This document shows positions 41,239 through 52,250 of a stretch of DNA of 64,000 nt, one piece after another (position 1 is the first letter of the stretch; each line of letters begins with the position of its first letter). The notes under the pieces were generated by a model. That model did not search any database, was not told the DNA's origin, and saw nothing but the letters and a program-made list of their open reading frames with translations. Position numbers and translations under genes: made by a program. The stretch comes from Agrobacterium leguminum (GTDB lineage Bacteria; Pseudomonadota; Alphaproteobacteria; Rhizobiales; Rhizobiaceae), in the NCBI RefSeq assembly GCF_015704895.1, contig NZ_JADQWB010000010.1:116983-180982 (forward strand), read 5' to 3'.

Positions 41239-41673
41239 TCACTTCAACCGGGCTTCAAACAACTTCGGAACGCTGCAGGCTTCCTTCGTGGCGAATGTGG
41301 AAGCGGTCTCAACGTTAAAGGGTGCTTTTCGATGGGCAACCAATTGCGTCATCAGCGCTTCCTGGCAGATCAGCAGTGCTTTGTGAATAATCTGGGCGGG
41401 TCTGCCGGAAACGCGGTTTCTAAGGTAAGTTGCGCGACCTTCGGCAATATAAATTGCCGAACGTACATTTGATACCGCGTCGACGTATATGCTTTCGACC
41501 TTGGAGAACGGCGTTTTATCTTCATAAACAGCAGATACCGCGGCATCAATCTTATCGATATCGTTGTTTAGCGCCTCAATGTGCTTCATCAGCGCTTCAT
41601 CAAAAGTAGGTGTCACGCTAACACATGAGGAAAGCGTGAATAGCGAGATGGCCAAAACATAACTTATCTTCAC
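41239..41673 (-). CDS. Uncharacterised small lipoprotein
   Basis: 144 aa. A signal peptide with lipobox (MKISYVLAISLFTLSSC, Cys17) predicts a lipid-anchored envelope protein. The mature part is helical (HIEALNNDIDKIDAAVSAVYED, NVRSAIYIAEGRATYLRNRVSGRP) with two more Cys (near 102 and 135). GTG start at 41673 after a GGGGG site. It has its own promoter at 41730-41759. AT-rich with codons unlike its neighbours. No family recognised. Confidence 0.72.
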   Translation of the reverse strand: MKISYVLAISLFTLSSCVSVTPTFDEALMKHIEALNNDIDKIDAAVSAVYEDKTPFSKVESIYVDAVSNVRSAIYIAEGRATYLRNRVSGRPAQIIHKALLICQEALMTQLVAHRKAPFNVETASTFATKEACSVPKLFEARLK

Positions 41674-41729
41674 GCGATCCCCCTGATATTTGAAGCTGTG
41701 AAGTGGAAAATGTACAATAGGAATGGATA

Positions 41730-41759
41730 TATAATTTACAGTTGTGTGTTTGGAGTCAA
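41730..41759 (-). promoter_or_regulatory. Predicted promoter of the lipoprotein unit
   Basis: Minus strand TTGACT, 18 bp, ATTATA within a TA-rich patch, with about 57 bp to the GTG start. It is one of the better housekeeping-type matches I found in the window. Confidence 0.6.
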
Positions 41760-42024
41760 GCGCTGGTTGTGATCGGGCTTGGTGATTGCGGTCTGGATCA
41801 TGTCACCCAAGGTGAAAAGCGGAAAATTTCCCAAATAGGCAGTGCTTTTCATAAGGTTTCTTGCGACCCAGCCATGTTAACAGAGGTGGCTGTGCCGCCG
41901 ATTTCCCGTGGCGCGTGATCGTCGAAAATTCATCATCGGAAATTTATGGGCCGCGCCGCAGATCAGGGGCTGCCGCGGACCTGAAGGTAACCCGTGTCGT
42001 CAAGCTTTCGTGCCTGGTCCAGCC
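41760..42024. other. Non-coding remainder between lipoprotein promoter and rsmA
   Basis: About 265 bp lying behind rsmA, with no credible gene. The plus-strand frame starting near 41908 is antisense to the rsmA 3' end. No clear terminator for rsmA was found. Confidence 0.5.
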
Positions 42025-42855
42025 TTAGAGGCAGTTCGCCAAAGTGACGAACTCCTCCACCGACAGCGTCTCCGCTCGCCGTGTGGGATCGATCCCCGCT
42101 TTTTCCAGCAGCGTTTCGCCGCCAAGGCTTTTCACGCTCTGGCGCAGCATCTTGCGGCGTTGGCCGAAGGCCGCTTCCGTCACCTTTTCAAGCTTGGCGA
42201 CATCGCAGGGTAGCGGCTTGTCCTTCGGCAGTAGGTGCACGACGGTGGAGGTTACTTTCGGCGGCGGGCTGAAGGCCTGTGGCGGAACGTCGAAGGCCAT
42301 TTCGGAAACTGTGCGCCAGCCGGCGAGAACCCCCAGCCGGCCATAATGGTTATCGCCTTCTTCGGCCACGATACGCTGGCCGACTTCCTTCTGGAACATC
42401 AGCGTCATGGAGAGCCAGAAGGGCGGCCATTGTTTCGGCAGCAGCCAGTTGACCAGCAATTGCGTGCCGACATTGTAGGGCAGGTTGGCGATGATCCGCA
42501 CCGGCTCGCCGGCGGGAACCAGAGCCTCGAAATCGGTCTTGAGGGCGTCGCCTTCGATGACTTCGAGCCGTCCGGGATAATGCGCTTCGATTTCCGCCAG
42601 CGCCGGCAGGCAACGGCTGTCGCGTTCGACGGCTATGACCTTTTTTGCCCCGAGCGAAAGAATGGCGCGGGTGAGGCCGCCGGGACCGGGGCCGACCTCT
42701 ATCACCGTCACGCCGTCCAGCGGTCCCGCCGTCCTTGCGATCTTCTGGGTGAGGTTGAGGTCGAACAGGAAGTTCTGGCCGAGCGATTTCTTCGCGTCGA
42801 GCCCGTGGCGCTGAATGACATCGCGCAGCGGCGGCAGTCCGTCGATGGCCGCCAT
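42025..42855 (-). CDS. rsmA: 16S rRNA (adenine1518-N6/adenine1519-N6)-dimethyltransferase
   Basis: 276 aa (KsgA). SAM-binding [18 protein letters not shown] near the start and the catalytic NLPYNVGT. Dimethylates two adjacent adenines near the 3' end of 16S rRNA. Its start overlaps the pdxA stop by 1 nt; last gene of the lpt-surA-pdxA-rsmA operon. Confidence 0.97.
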   Translation of the reverse strand: MAAIDGLPPLRDVIQRHGLDAKKSLGQNFLFDLNLTQKIARTAGPLDGVTVIEVGPGPGGLTRAILSLGAKKVIAVERDSRCLPALAEIEAHYPGRLEVIEGDALKTDFEALVPAGEPVRIIANLPYNVGTQLLVNWLLPKQWPPFWLSMTLMFQKEVGQRIVAEEGDNHYGRLGVLAGWRTVSEMAFDVPPQAFSPPPKVTSTVVHLLPKDKPLPCDVAKLEKVTEAAFGQRRKMLRQSVKSLGGETLLEKAGIDPTRRAETLSVEEFVTLANCL

Positions 42856-43901
42856 TATGCGTTGGCCCGGCTGCGGAGGGAAATCTCCGCCGCCATCTTC
42901 AGCGCCGCCACAAGGCTCGCCTCATTGGCTATGCCCTGGCCGGCAATGCCGAAGGCGGTGCCATGGTCGGGCGAGGTGCGGATGAAGGGCAGGCCGAGCG
43001 TGACATTGACGGAATCGTCGAAGCCGAGCGCCTTGGCCGGAATGAGCGCCTGATCGTGATACATGCACACTGCCACGTCATAACGCTTGCGGGCGGCATC
43101 GTGGAACATGGTGTCGGCGGGCAGGGGGCCGAAAGCATCGATCCCGTCCTTCCGCAACCGCATGGTCGCCGGGTGAACGATATCGCGATCCTCGGTGCCG
43201 AGTGCGCCATCTTCACCCGCATGCGGGTTGAGGCCGGCAACGGCCAGACGCGGCGCCTCGATGCCGAATTTCTGCCGGAGATCGGCATCGATGATCCGGC
43301 AGGTCGTGACGATCAGCTCTTCGGTGAGAGCGGCCGGCACGTCTTTCACGGGGATATGGATCGTCACCGGGACGACACGGACCTTGGGGCCGGCAATCAT
43401 CATCACCGGGATGACTTGCTCGCCGGTCTGGCGCAGGGCGAGATCGGCGAGAAATTCCGTATGACCGGGAAAGCCGAAACCCGCCTCATAAAGCACCGAT
43501 TTCGCGATCGGATTGGTGACGACGGCCGCAGCCTTGCCCTCGACCGTGAGGGAAACGGCGGTCTCGATGGCCTTGATCGTCGCGTGCGCCGCTCCGACAT
43601 GCGGCTGACCCGCCTGCACTTCGAAGCCGACGGGAAGGGAGAGGATGGGGAAAGCCTGTTCGAACAGGCCGACGGCGCTTTCCGCATCGCAGGTCTCGAT
43701 ATTGACCGGCACGCCGATCAGCGCCGCACGGCTCGCCACTACATCGGGGTCGCCGATGAAGATGAAGGGCGGCACGCCGTTCTCCCGGCGCTTAGCCCAG
43801 GCGGTGATGGCGATGTCGGGGCCGATACCGGCTGGATCTCCCTGTGTCAGGGCAAGCGGCAGGGATGCATATGTCACGGAAAGACCCGGCTCTCGTATCA
43901 A
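42855..43901 (-). CDS. pdxA: 4-hydroxythreonine-4-phosphate dehydrogenase
   Basis: 348 aa; vitamin B6 pathway. Typical [15 protein letters not shown] opening, GHTEFLADL (metal His), [13 protein letters not shown] and [38 protein letters not shown]. No ATG near the start: TTG at 43901, two bases after the surA-like stop, or GTG at 43877. The second gives a more usual N-terminus. Confidence 0.95.
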   Translation of the reverse strand: MIREPGLSVTYASLPLALTQGDPAGIGPDIAITAWAKRRENGVPPFIFIGDPDVVASRAALIGVPVNIETCDAESAVGLFEQAFPILSLPVGFEVQAGQPHVGAAHATIKAIETAVSLTVEGKAAAVVTNPIAKSVLYEAGFGFPGHTEFLADLALRQTGEQVIPVMMIAGPKVRVVPVTIHIPVKDVPAALTEELIVTTCRIIDADLRQKFGIEAPRLAVAGLNPHAGEDGALGTEDRDIVHPATMRLRKDGIDAFGPLPADTMFHDAARKRYDVAVCMYHDQALIPAKALGFDDSVNVTLGLPFIRTSPDHGTAFGIAGQGIANEASLVAALKMAAEISLRSRANA

Positions 43902-43903
43902 TA

Positions 43904-44851
43904 TCAGGTGTTGACGATCTGCGCCTTCTTGCGCAGCTCATCCATATATTTCTTTTCGTTCGGGTTTTCGCCGTCCTTGGCCTTCATCAGATCTTCGGAC
44001 TTGAACACCATCTCCGCCGCATAGTCGTCGGAAACCTGGCGCTGCTTGCAGATGGCCAGATATTCGACGCCCTTTTCGGTGACGCGGGTGCCGGTGGTGC
44101 CGCCTTCCTTGGTCTTCTCCACCAGCGCCTTCCAGTCTTCCGGCAGCTCCGGCGCCAGAATGCGGCCAAGGTCCTTGATCGCCACGTCGCGCATGGTTGC
44201 GGCGAAGCTCATGGCCTGGTCGCAGCCGGGATAACGCTTGCGCGAGGCCTCAGCCTCGGCCTTGCGCTTGCCGGTAATGGCGTTGCGTTTCGATTCCGGG
44301 ATAACGAAGATGACCTGCTGCAGGAAATATTCCGTGGTGACGGGCTTGTCGCCGCGTTCCTTCAGTCGGGTAACGAGATCCTGCGTCGACATCTTGCCGC
44401 GTGCGCCATAACGGGCGTTGACAAGGCGCGGCCAGCTCATCTGAACGGCGATGAAGGCCTTGAAATGATCGGCTCCGACACCCGCCTGCGCAAGCACCTT
44501 CGTCAATTGCTGCGGGGTCATCTTGTTGTTGCCGGCAAAGCGTGCGAAGGCCGCATCGACATCGTCGGTGCTGACCGACATCTTAACGCGGCCGATTTCC
44601 TCGCGCTTCAGCGCTTCATCGACAAGCTGCTCGCGCGCCTTTTCATTGAGATTACCGGACTGGCGCTGCAGCTTGAGGAAGGCGACGCGCTTGGCAATAT
44701 CGTCATTGGTGATGGGGGTCTTGTTGACGACGATCTTGACGGTGCTATCGGCGAAGGCCTGGCCGGCATAGGGCACAACGGCCATGGGAACGGCGAATAT
44801 CGCAAAGGCGAAAGCAGCGCCACGCAAAGCCGTCTTTCCGAAATTCATCAT
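43904..44851 (-). CDS. SurA N-terminal-like periplasmic chaperone
   Basis: 315 aa. Signal peptide ([34 protein letters not shown]), then a SurA_N-like helical domain ([44 protein letters not shown]). I cannot point to a full parvulin catalytic domain, so the isomerase activity is doubtful. Between lptD and pdxA it holds the place of surA, which folds outer-membrane proteins such as LptD. Start 44851 or 44848 after GAGAAGG. Confidence 0.88.
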   Translation of the reverse strand: MMNFGKTALRGAAFAFAIFAVPMAVVPYAGQAFADSTVKIVVNKTPITNDDIAKRVAFLKLQRQSGNLNEKAREQLVDEALKREEIGRVKMSVSTDDVDAAFARFAGNNKMTPQQLTKVLAQAGVGADHFKAFIAVQMSWPRLVNARYGARGKMSTQDLVTRLKERGDKPVTTEYFLQQVIFVIPESKRNAITGKRKAEAEASRKRYPGCDQAMSFAATMRDVAIKDLGRILAPELPEDWKALVEKTKEGGTTGTRVTEKGVEYLAICKQRQVSDDYAAEMVFKSEDLMKAKDGENPNEKKYMDELRKKAQIVNT

Positions 44852-45108
44852 ATCCTTCTCCCTTTCGTCGGGCAGGGGCCTGTTGCCCTGTCCCGCCAAT
44901 CTGTTCTGCCTGATGAGGGAAATATTGAACTCTCCCGCTTTTCAGACCTGCAACTGTGCATCCGCACCGCGAATTTGCCACGTATATATCATCGCGATCC
45001 GCAAGACGGCAATGTGTCGGTTTGTTGAAAGAAAACCCGATAGGTTCCATGCGCGGCCGACATTGGCGTGTTGTTGCGGCGAAACCGTGGCTTTACTGGC
45101 CAAATGGT

Positions 45109-45141
45109 AAAAAGGCAGGTCACGATGCTGCGTAACCTGCC
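45109..45141 (-). terminator. Terminator of lptD
   Basis: Minus-strand GGCAGGT, 14-nt loop, ACCTGCC, TTTTT, starting 8 nt past the lptD stop. It suggests that the surA-like gene onward also has its own promoter in the 297-bp gap. Confidence 0.85.
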
Positions 45142-45148
45142 TCTAAAC

Positions 45149-47530
45149 TCAGTAGTTGTTTGGCTTCCAGCCAATATCCATGTCGTTCCAGTCCTCATTG
45201 GCTGAACCGACGCTGATATCGCCGAGCGTACGGAAGGCCAGACGGGCGTTGATCGACCAGTCATTGGCGGCCTGACGGCTGGAATTGATATTGCCTTCGT
45301 CGGAATAGCTGACCGTCAGGATCGTGCACTCATCCTGATAGGCAATGCCGATGCGACGTTCGGCGGCAAACTTCCCGTTCAGATCGTAATTGATCGAACC
45401 GAACAGCGACCAGTTATCGTCCATGCGCAGCGAACCGGACGCCTGGATGATATCGCGGTCCTCGTTATAGCCGTATTTCGGCTGTGCCTTGACCTGCGTA
45501 TAGCTGAGCTTGCCGGTAAGGCGACGGTCCGAATAGCTGATGCCCGTCTCCGAGCGGTTGATGTCGAAATCGTCCTTGTCGAGACGCAGGCTCGACGACA
45601 GCGAAAGTCCGATCGGCGCATCGAAAGCGGCCATGGCGACGTAATCCGAACGGTCGGATTCGAGGCCCGAATTGGCGCCTGCATTGACGAGATCGTAGGA
45701 GGCGAAGGAGTTGTCGCCCGCCAGATGGAAGGACTGGCCGGCAATGGCGCGAACACCGTAGCCGTTGTCGAACGTACCGTTATAGCGGAAGCCGATATTG
45801 GCGCGTGTGCCACCTTCGATCCGGTCGAAACCGGAGAATTTGTCGCGTTCGAACAGATTGGTCGCGTCGAAGACGAATGCCTGTGCGTCCTCGTTCGGAA
45901 GGCGGCCGGCATATTGTTCGTTCGGGCGCACGAAAATCTGTGCAATGGGCTCGATCACGTGGCTGCTGTTGAGCGCCGTGAACAGCCAGGGATAACGCAC
46001 TTCCAGACCACCGGTGACCATGCCGCGGAACGCCGCGCCGTCATGCATCATGCCCTCATAGGCATAGGAGGTCCCGCCCGAGGTGAAGGCCGCAGGAGAC
46101 ATGTCCGTCCAGAGCGCGTCGCCGCGTGCGGCGAATATCGGCGTGATCTGCAGGCCGCTATCCATCGTGAAGGTGCGCTTCCACTCGGCTTCGGTGGAAA
46201 GGCGCGTATAGTCGCCCTCAAGCCCGCTGAAACGCGGATAACCGCCGAGCGCGTAAGCATCCTGTTTCAGGCGCGTGATGCTCGTCAGGTTGGTGGTCAG
46301 CGAAAGTTCGCCGCCATAAACCGGATCCGGCACGAAATAACGGTAATCGACGACCGGATGGACGATCGCCTGTTTGCGTTCCTTGGTTTCGGTATTGTCC
46401 GTGTCCTGAACGTTGAAATAATAACCGCGGGCTTCGAAGCTGTTACGCTCACTCGCACCGGTCAGATAGATCTGGTTGGTCTGAACGTCGTTTTTATAAC
46501 CCTTCAGCCCATAGGTGCGCGAAAAGTTATTGTCGGTCTGCACCATGGCATCCCAGCCGAAAGCCCAGCGCGGGTTGATCGAGAAATCACCCTTGCTTGC
46601 GATCATGCCGCGATTGTCGTTGAGGGCGTCGCTGGTGCCGGCCGTGAAGGTTTCGGACTTCTGCTGGCTGATGCCCGCGATCGTGACCGTGTGCATGCCG
46701 GTTTCGAAGCGCTGGCGCAACTCCGCCTGTAGCAGCAGACCCTGCGTCGTGTAATAGGTCGGCGTGACGGTCACGTCCGAAGTGTCGGACAGAACGTGGA
46801 AATAGGGGACACCGATACCGAAACCGAGGTTGTCGGTAATGCTCATCTGCGGGAACAGGAAGCCGGATTTACGCTTCACCGTATTGTCCGGAACCGTAAG
46901 GAACGGCAGATAGGCGATCGAATGGCCGAAAAGCTGCAGGCGGGCCTTTTCAAGCCGCACCGTATGGGTCTTGCCGTCCTGAACGACGCGCTCGGCCTTG
47001 ACCTGCCACAACGGCGCCTTTTCGGGCCGCTCGGCGCAGGGCAGACACGCGGTGTAGACACCGTTGTTGAGCACCATCAGGTCGCCTTCGAGACGCTCGG
47101 CGCTTTCACCGGCGATACGGGTATTGTCCGTGGTCTCGACGCGCAGCGCATTGACGAAGCCCTGACCGAAATCGTCGGTCACGTCCATCTCGTCGGCATA
47201 GATCTTGTTGCCGCCCGGCTCGATCAGCTCGATGTTGCCATGGGCGATCACGCGGCCGGTCTGCTGGTTATATTCCACTTGCTGGGCCACCATGCGGTAG
47301 CCCGAATATTTCATGCGAACCACGCCCTTCGCGATCACGCGCTGGGAATCGCGATTATAGGTCAGTTCATTTGCTGTAAGCAGGAGTTTCGAATCGTCTT
47401 GGCTTGCCGACGCAAGCAAACCATCCTGGCCGAAAGCGACCGGGCTGGATGCCAAATACGCGCACACAGCGGCACCTGTCAGAAGGGCCGTCCAAAGCCG
47501 CCTGATATTCCCGCGGTCATATACCGCCAC
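45149..47530 (-). CDS. lptD: LPS-assembly outer-membrane protein LptD
   Basis: 793 aa. Signal peptide to about residue 35, N-terminal OstA-like periplasmic domain (LLLTANELTYNRDSQRVIAKGVVRM), the alphaproteobacterial CLPC pair (C162/C165), and a large beta-barrel (about 220-780) ending in aromatic residues. Inserts LPS into the outer leaflet with LptE. GTG start at 47530 overlaps the last base of the lptG stop. Confidence 0.96.
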   Translation of the reverse strand: MAVYDRGNIRRLWTALLTGAAVCAYLASSPVAFGQDGLLASASQDDSKLLLTANELTYNRDSQRVIAKGVVRMKYSGYRMVAQQVEYNQQTGRVIAHGNIELIEPGGNKIYADEMDVTDDFGQGFVNALRVETTDNTRIAGESAERLEGDLMVLNNGVYTACLPCAERPEKAPLWQVKAERVVQDGKTHTVRLEKARLQLFGHSIAYLPFLTVPDNTVKRKSGFLFPQMSITDNLGFGIGVPYFHVLSDTSDVTVTPTYYTTQGLLLQAELRQRFETGMHTVTIAGISQQKSETFTAGTSDALNDNRGMIASKGDFSINPRWAFGWDAMVQTDNNFSRTYGLKGYKNDVQTNQIYLTGASERNSFEARGYYFNVQDTDNTETKERKQAIVHPVVDYRYFVPDPVYGGELSLTTNLTSITRLKQDAYALGGYPRFSGLEGDYTRLSTEAEWKRTFTMDSGLQITPIFAARGDALWTDMSPAAFTSGGTSYAYEGMMHDGAAFRGMVTGGLEVRYPWLFTALNSSHVIEPIAQIFVRPNEQYAGRLPNEDAQAFVFDATNLFERDKFSGFDRIEGGTRANIGFRYNGTFDNGYGVRAIAGQSFHLAGDNSFASYDLVNAGANSGLESDRSDYVAMAAFDAPIGLSLSSSLRLDKDDFDINRSETGISYSDRRLTGKLSYTQVKAQPKYGYNEDRDIIQASGSLRMDDNWSLFGSINYDLNGKFAAERRIGIAYQDECTILTVSYSDEGNINSSRQAANDWSINARLAFRTLGDISVGSANEDWNDMDIGWKPNNY

Positions 47531-48618
47531 TAGCCGTCCTCCTGATGAAGCAGAATGGTTGCCCCCAAAGCCAACGCCACGATGACTGGAACCCAGACCG
47601 CGACGGTGGGAGGGACAACACCACCACTCCCGAATGCCCTTACGAGCACGGTTACTACATAAAGCACGAAGCCGGAAACGATTCCACCCAGAATCACGGA
47701 GCGCGATTGGGCGAAGCGGCTGAACTTTAATGAAACGGTCGCGGCGATCAAGGTCATCGCGACCAGAAGCAGGGGCGTCGATAGCAGGAAATGATACTGC
47801 GTCTCAAGCGCCTTCGAAGATAGTCCAAAGGACTTTGCAACTTCGATCTTGTGAGAAAGGTCAAAGAAAGCAACGGTTTCCGTCTGCGTCATGCGCTCCT
47901 GGACGAATTCCCGTCTCAGATTGGTACTGATCCGCGTGCTTTCTTGCCGAACTGGCACATGCCCGGCGCGGGTTTCCGAAACGCCGTTAAGAAGCCAGTA
48001 ACCATCTTCTAATTTAGCCGACTTCGCATCCTTACGGGAGACGATGTTTCCGTCCTTGTCGATGTCGATCAGAACCACGTCGAGAAGCAGCGTTCCATTG
48101 TCCTCGAAGCTCTTGGCCCCGATGATCGTATCCTGGCCGCCGCTTGCCTGGCGCATCCACGGAATGATCTCCTGCTGGCGGCCGCCGCCCGCTTCGTTGC
48201 GCAGACCGGCTTCCATCGCCAGCGACTTGTTCTGGCCCCATGCCGCGATGGGGTTCAGGATGGTGACCGACAGGATGCCGATGAACACCGCGCCGAGCAC
48301 GAAGGGAAGGATGAACTGCCAGGCGGAAATGCCGGCGGCGCGCGTCACCACCAGTTCGTAACGCCGGTTGAGCGAGATCAGCGTCGTCATGCCGACGAAA
48401 AGCGCGATGAAGGGCACGGTCTGTTGCAGGATCAGCGGCAGGCGAAGCGCCGTCAGGCCAAGGGCGGCCGGGACGGAATAGCCGGGCAGGCCGGACATGC
48501 GCCGTGCCGTTTCGCTGAAGTCGGCAAGGTAAATGATCGAGGATACGCCGAGCACGAACCAGATGGCGGTGATCAGATATCGCTTCAGGAAATACCGGGA
48601 GAGCGTGTTGAAAATCAT
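47530..48618 (-). CDS. lptG: LPS export permease LptG
   Basis: 362 aa. YjgP/YjgQ permease: helices near 15-35, 60-85 and 100-125 and three more after a periplasmic domain. Extracts LPS from the inner membrane with LptF and LptB2. The ATG at 48618 overlaps the lptF stop (ATGA); the frame upstream is shadow of lptF. Confidence 0.96.
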   Translation of the reverse strand: MIFNTLSRYFLKRYLITAIWFVLGVSSIIYLADFSETARRMSGLPGYSVPAALGLTALRLPLILQQTVPFIALFVGMTTLISLNRRYELVVTRAAGISAWQFILPFVLGAVFIGILSVTILNPIAAWGQNKSLAMEAGLRNEAGGGRQQEIIPWMRQASGGQDTIIGAKSFEDNGTLLLDVVLIDIDKDGNIVSRKDAKSAKLEDGYWLLNGVSETRAGHVPVRQESTRISTNLRREFVQERMTQTETVAFFDLSHKIEVAKSFGLSSKALETQYHFLLSTPLLLVAMTLIAATVSLKFSRFAQSRSVILGGIVSGFVLYVVTVLVRAFGSGGVVPPTVAVWVPVIVALALGATILLHQEDG

Positions 48619-49784
48619 GCGTTGCCGCTCCCAGAGCTTTTCGCCATCCGGCTGGAGAAGAGACGGCGCAGACGACCCATCGCATCGGCGATGATTTTCG
48701 GCATTTTCGGCTTGCGGCCGGTCAGCAGAATGAAGGCGGCGGCGCCGCCGCTGAGGCCCGGAACGGCATAGACCAGCGGAATGAAGGCCGCGCTCTGCTT
48801 GATCTGATTGGTGACGTAAAAACCAAGCCACCGCAGCATGAAGGCCGTCACCAGTGCGGCGACCATCGGATGCAGGCGCGCCTCGCGGTGCGAACGGGCA
48901 TCGGCGGCGATGACCAGCGAAATCAGCGCGAAGGAGAAGGCGAACATCCAGTCCGACAGGCGCTTGTGCAGCTCGCTGCGGAAGGCTTCCGGCGAGCGCT
49001 TGTAGCTCGCATTGTTCTCGTCGGGTGAAAGAAGGAAACCGAGGCTGGCATCGCCCGGCGAGAGCGACGGCTCGGAATCCTGCTTTTCCGACATGGTCGA
49101 AAGGTCGAAGGCGTAGGACAGGAACTTGACGATCGAGACCTTGCCGTCCGGCGTCTTCTGCTGCACTTCGCCGTCGCGCATGGTCAGCGACGTGCCGCTT
49201 TCGTCGATCATGCCTTCCTTGGCATAATAGATGAGGTCGAAATTCGGATCGCGGCGGTCGGCGACGAACAGGCCCTTGAGGATACGGCCCTGCCGCTGGG
49301 CGATCTGCACGTAAAGACCGTCCTGAATGGTGCGGAAAGTCTTTTCTTCGATCACCGAGGACAGAAGGTCGGCATAGGCGGCGGCCACCATCTGCCGGGC
49401 GGAGCTGCGGGCGGGCGGCTCGATGAAATTGGTGATGGTGAAGGAAAACGCGCTCAGAATGGCGGCCAGAATGAGAACCGGGCGATACATGATCGACCGG
49501 GGCGATCCGGCCGCATCGATGATGGCAAGCTCGGAATCGTTGTTCATCGTGGTGAAGATCTGGGTGATGCCGATCACCAGCGCGAAAGGCAGGACGACCG
49601 GGATCAGCGTCGGCAGGATCATCGTCGCGAGCGCCATGAAGGAACCCATCGACTGGCCGGTATCGGTGACGAGATTGATTCTCTGGAGAACCTGGATGGT
49701 CCAGATGATGGCCAGCACCGGCAGCAGGGCGACCAGAAACATCTGCGTTGTCCGCCGCAGGATATAGTTCTCGAGAAGCTTCAT
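48615..49784 (-). CDS. lptF: LPS export permease LptF
   Basis: 389 aa. Same fold as LptG: MKLLENYILRRTTQMFLVALLPVLAIIWTIQVLQRI at the start, a periplasmic beta-jellyroll domain in the middle, and final helices. First gene of the lptF-lptG-lptD operon. Divergent from pepA with 298 bp between the starts; no clear promoter hexamers were identified there. Confidence 0.95.
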   Translation of the reverse strand: MKLLENYILRRTTQMFLVALLPVLAIIWTIQVLQRINLVTDTGQSMGSFMALATMILPTLIPVVLPFALVIGITQIFTTMNNDSELAIIDAAGSPRSIMYRPVLILAAILSAFSFTITNFIEPPARSSARQMVAAAYADLLSSVIEEKTFRTIQDGLYVQIAQRQGRILKGLFVADRRDPNFDLIYYAKEGMIDESGTSLTMRDGEVQQKTPDGKVSIVKFLSYAFDLSTMSEKQDSEPSLSPGDASLGFLLSPDENNASYKRSPEAFRSELHKRLSDWMFAFSFALISLVIAADARSHREARLHPMVAALVTAFMLRWLGFYVTNQIKQSAAFIPLVYAVPGLSGGAAAFILLTGRKPKMPKIIADAMGRLRRLFSSRMAKSSGSGNA

Positions 49785-50082
49785 ACGGCCCTGTTCGACA
49801 TTGTTTTTCCGTGCGATCGCTCGCCGAATTTCCGCCTATCTAATCGCATCGTTTGCAATTGGCTATTCCGGCGTGCTCACAAATATGTTTTGCGCGATGA
49901 TTTTTCCATCGCCTGTGTCTTTTTGTGGAACAAGCTGTCGGTTTCATGACGCGATTTCGGATTCCACAAAAATGCCTTTCCTTTAACGACTGTAGGCCTT
50001 TAAAGAATGCGGGGTTGCGCCCGGGGCCGAAAAGGCCATGATCATGCGCATCGTGCAAGTCATAGAAGAAGAGCAGGAAAAC

Positions 50083-51576
50083 ATGTCCGCCAAATTCGAT
50101 ATTTCTTTCGCCAATTCCGCCGCGCTTGAAAACGCGCTCGCCGTTGTGCTGCAGGCCTCGGGTGAGGCGCAGGCCGTCGCCGGCGCCTCCGAGGCCGATC
50201 CGGGCGGTGTGATCGAAAGGGCGGCGAAGATTTCGGGCTTTTCCGCAAAGTCCATGACGACGCTCGACGTGATCGCGCCGCAGGGTTCCGCCGCCGACCG
50301 GCTGCTCGTCATCGGCCTCGGCAAGCCGTCGAAGCTGGTCGCCCATGACTGGCTGCGCGCCGGCGGCACCGCCGCCGCCAGTTTTAAGAAGGCGGACAGG
50401 GTCGTCATCTATCTCGATGCGCCGGGCGTAGAGGTCGGTGCGCAGGCTGCTGCGGATTTCGCGCTTGGCCTGCTGCTGCGCGCCTATAGCTTCGATGCCT
50501 ACAAGACCAAGAAAAAGTCCGACGAAGAGAAGACGCCGAAGAAGGTGGAGATCGTCATCGTCACGGCCGCCCATCAGGAAGCGGAAAAGGCTTTTGCCGT
50601 GTCCGAGGCCGTTGCGGGCGGTGTTACCCTGGCGCGCGATCTCGTCAACCTGCCGCCGAACGCTCTCGGCCCCGTCGAATTTGCCGAGAAGGCGGAGGAG
50701 CTGCGCAAGCTCGGCGTCGAGGTGGAAATCCTTGGCGAGAAGGAGCTGAAGAAGCTCGGCATGAATGCGCTTCTCGGTGTGGCGCAGGGGTCGGCGCGCC
50801 CGCCCAGACTTGCGGTGATGCAGTGGAACGGCGGCAACAAGAAGGATGAACCGATTGCCTTCGTCGGCAAGGGCGTCGTTTTCGATACCGGCGGCATTTC
50901 GCTGAAGCCCGGCCTCAATATGGAGGATATGAAGGGTGACATGGGCGGGGCCGCCGCCGTGACCGGCCTGATGCATGCGCTCGCCGCCCGCAAGGCCAAG
51001 GCGAATGTAATCGGCGTCATCGGCCTCGTGGAAAACATGCCTGACGGCAATGCCCAGCGTCCGGGCGATATCGTCACCTCCATGTCCGGCCAAACCATCG
51101 AGATCATCAATACCGATGCCGAAGGCCGGCTGGTTCTGGCCGATGCGCTCTGGTACACCAAGGATCGCTTCAACCCGAAATTCATGGTGAACCTCGCCAC
51201 GCTGACGGGCGCGATCACGGTGGCGCTCGGCAATCTTCAGGCCGGTCTTTTCTCGAATGACGACGAGCTTGCAGCACGCCTCACGCAGGCGGGCGATGTG
51301 ACGGCCGAAAAACTGTGGCGCATGCCGCTCGGCAAGGATTACGACAAGATCATCGATTCCAAATTCGCCGACATGAAGAACAGCTCGGGCCGTCTGGCGG
51401 GTTCCGTCACCGCCGCGCAGTTCCTCAAGCGTTTCGTGGGCGAAACCTCCTGGGCGCATCTCGATATCGCCGGCACCGCCATGGGGTCGCCGCTGACCGA
51501 GATCAACCAGTCATGGGGATCGGGCTACGGCGTCCGGCTGCTGAACGAACTCGTTCGCGCCCATTACGAAGATTGA
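50083..51576 (+). CDS. pepA: Leucyl aminopeptidase (M17)
   Basis: 497 aa, hexameric two-metal aminopeptidase. Metal and active-site motifs [32 protein letters not shown] and [14 protein letters not shown] are intact. The ATG at 50083 (MSAKFDIS) after AGGAAA is chosen over an upstream ATG at 50038. The holC gene follows by 25 bp, the classic pepA-holC pairing. Confidence 0.97.
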   Translation: MSAKFDISFANSAALENALAVVLQASGEAQAVAGASEADPGGVIERAAKISGFSAKSMTTLDVIAPQGSAADRLLVIGLGKPSKLVAHDWLRAGGTAAASFKKADRVVIYLDAPGVEVGAQAAADFALGLLLRAYSFDAYKTKKKSDEEKTPKKVEIVIVTAAHQEAEKAFAVSEAVAGGVTLARDLVNLPPNALGPVEFAEKAEELRKLGVEVEILGEKELKKLGMNALLGVAQGSARPPRLAVMQWNGGNKKDEPIAFVGKGVVFDTGGISLKPGLNMEDMKGDMGGAAAVTGLMHALAARKAKANVIGVIGLVENMPDGNAQRPGDIVTSMSGQTIEIINTDAEGRLVLADALWYTKDRFNPKFMVNLATLTGAITVALGNLQAGLFSNDDELAARLTQAGDVTAEKLWRMPLGKDYDKIIDSKFADMKNSSGRLAGSVTAAQFLKRFVGETSWAHLDIAGTAMGSPLTEINQSWGSGYGVRLLNELVRAHYED

Positions 51577-51601
51577 AACGAGCGGAGCGGCACGTCTGCG
51601 G

Positions 51602-52051
51602 ATGACTGAAATTCTGTTTTACCATCTGACGGAATCGAAGCTGGAGGATGCGTTGCCGCCCTTGCTCGAGAAATCGCTGGAACGCGGCTGGAAAGTCGCG
51701 ATCCAGACGGTGGGCGAGGAGCGCCGCGATTTTCTCGATACGCATCTGTGGACCTTTCGTGACGACAGTTTCCTGCCGCACGCCACCGATACTTCGCCCG
51801 CACCGCAAAACCAGCCGATTCTCCTGACGGCGTCGGACGAGAATGCCAATGCGGCAAGTGTCCGCTTTCTCGTCGATGGCGCCGAGCCGCCGGCGGTGGA
51901 AGCCTATGAACGTATCGTGTTCATGTTCGACGGATACGATGCCTACCAGCTCGAAATGGCGCGGAATCACTGGAAAAGGCTGAAAACAGAGGGGCATTCC
52001 CTGACCTACTGGCAGCAGTCGCCTGAAGGCCGCTGGCAGAAGAAGGCCTGA
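51602..52051 (+). CDS. holC: DNA polymerase III chi subunit
   Basis: 149 aa. TEILFYHLTESKLEDALPPLLEKSLERGWKVAIQTVGEERRDFLDTHLWTFRDDSFLPH and ERIVFMFDGYDAYQLEMARNHWKRLK are typical. Couples the clamp-loader to SSB. Confidence 0.96.
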   Translation: MTEILFYHLTESKLEDALPPLLEKSLERGWKVAIQTVGEERRDFLDTHLWTFRDDSFLPHATDTSPAPQNQPILLTASDENANAASVRFLVDGAEPPAVEAYERIVFMFDGYDAYQLEMARNHWKRLKTEGHSLTYWQQSPEGRWQKKA

Positions 52052-52250
52052 TCGCACCGCCGATTGGGCGTCCCCACGATTGGTTCCATACGCAAACAGA
52101 CCGGCAAAAATTCGCACGTGGCGTCAATTGCCGGTTTTTGCATTATGCGCCCAAAGGAAACGCAGCGGAATGGGCTTCCGCTTCGACCAAGGCGGTTGGT
52201 TTGACCTGCTCTGCCTCGGGCGGCTTCCTGTAACGCAACAGCAGAAGGAC

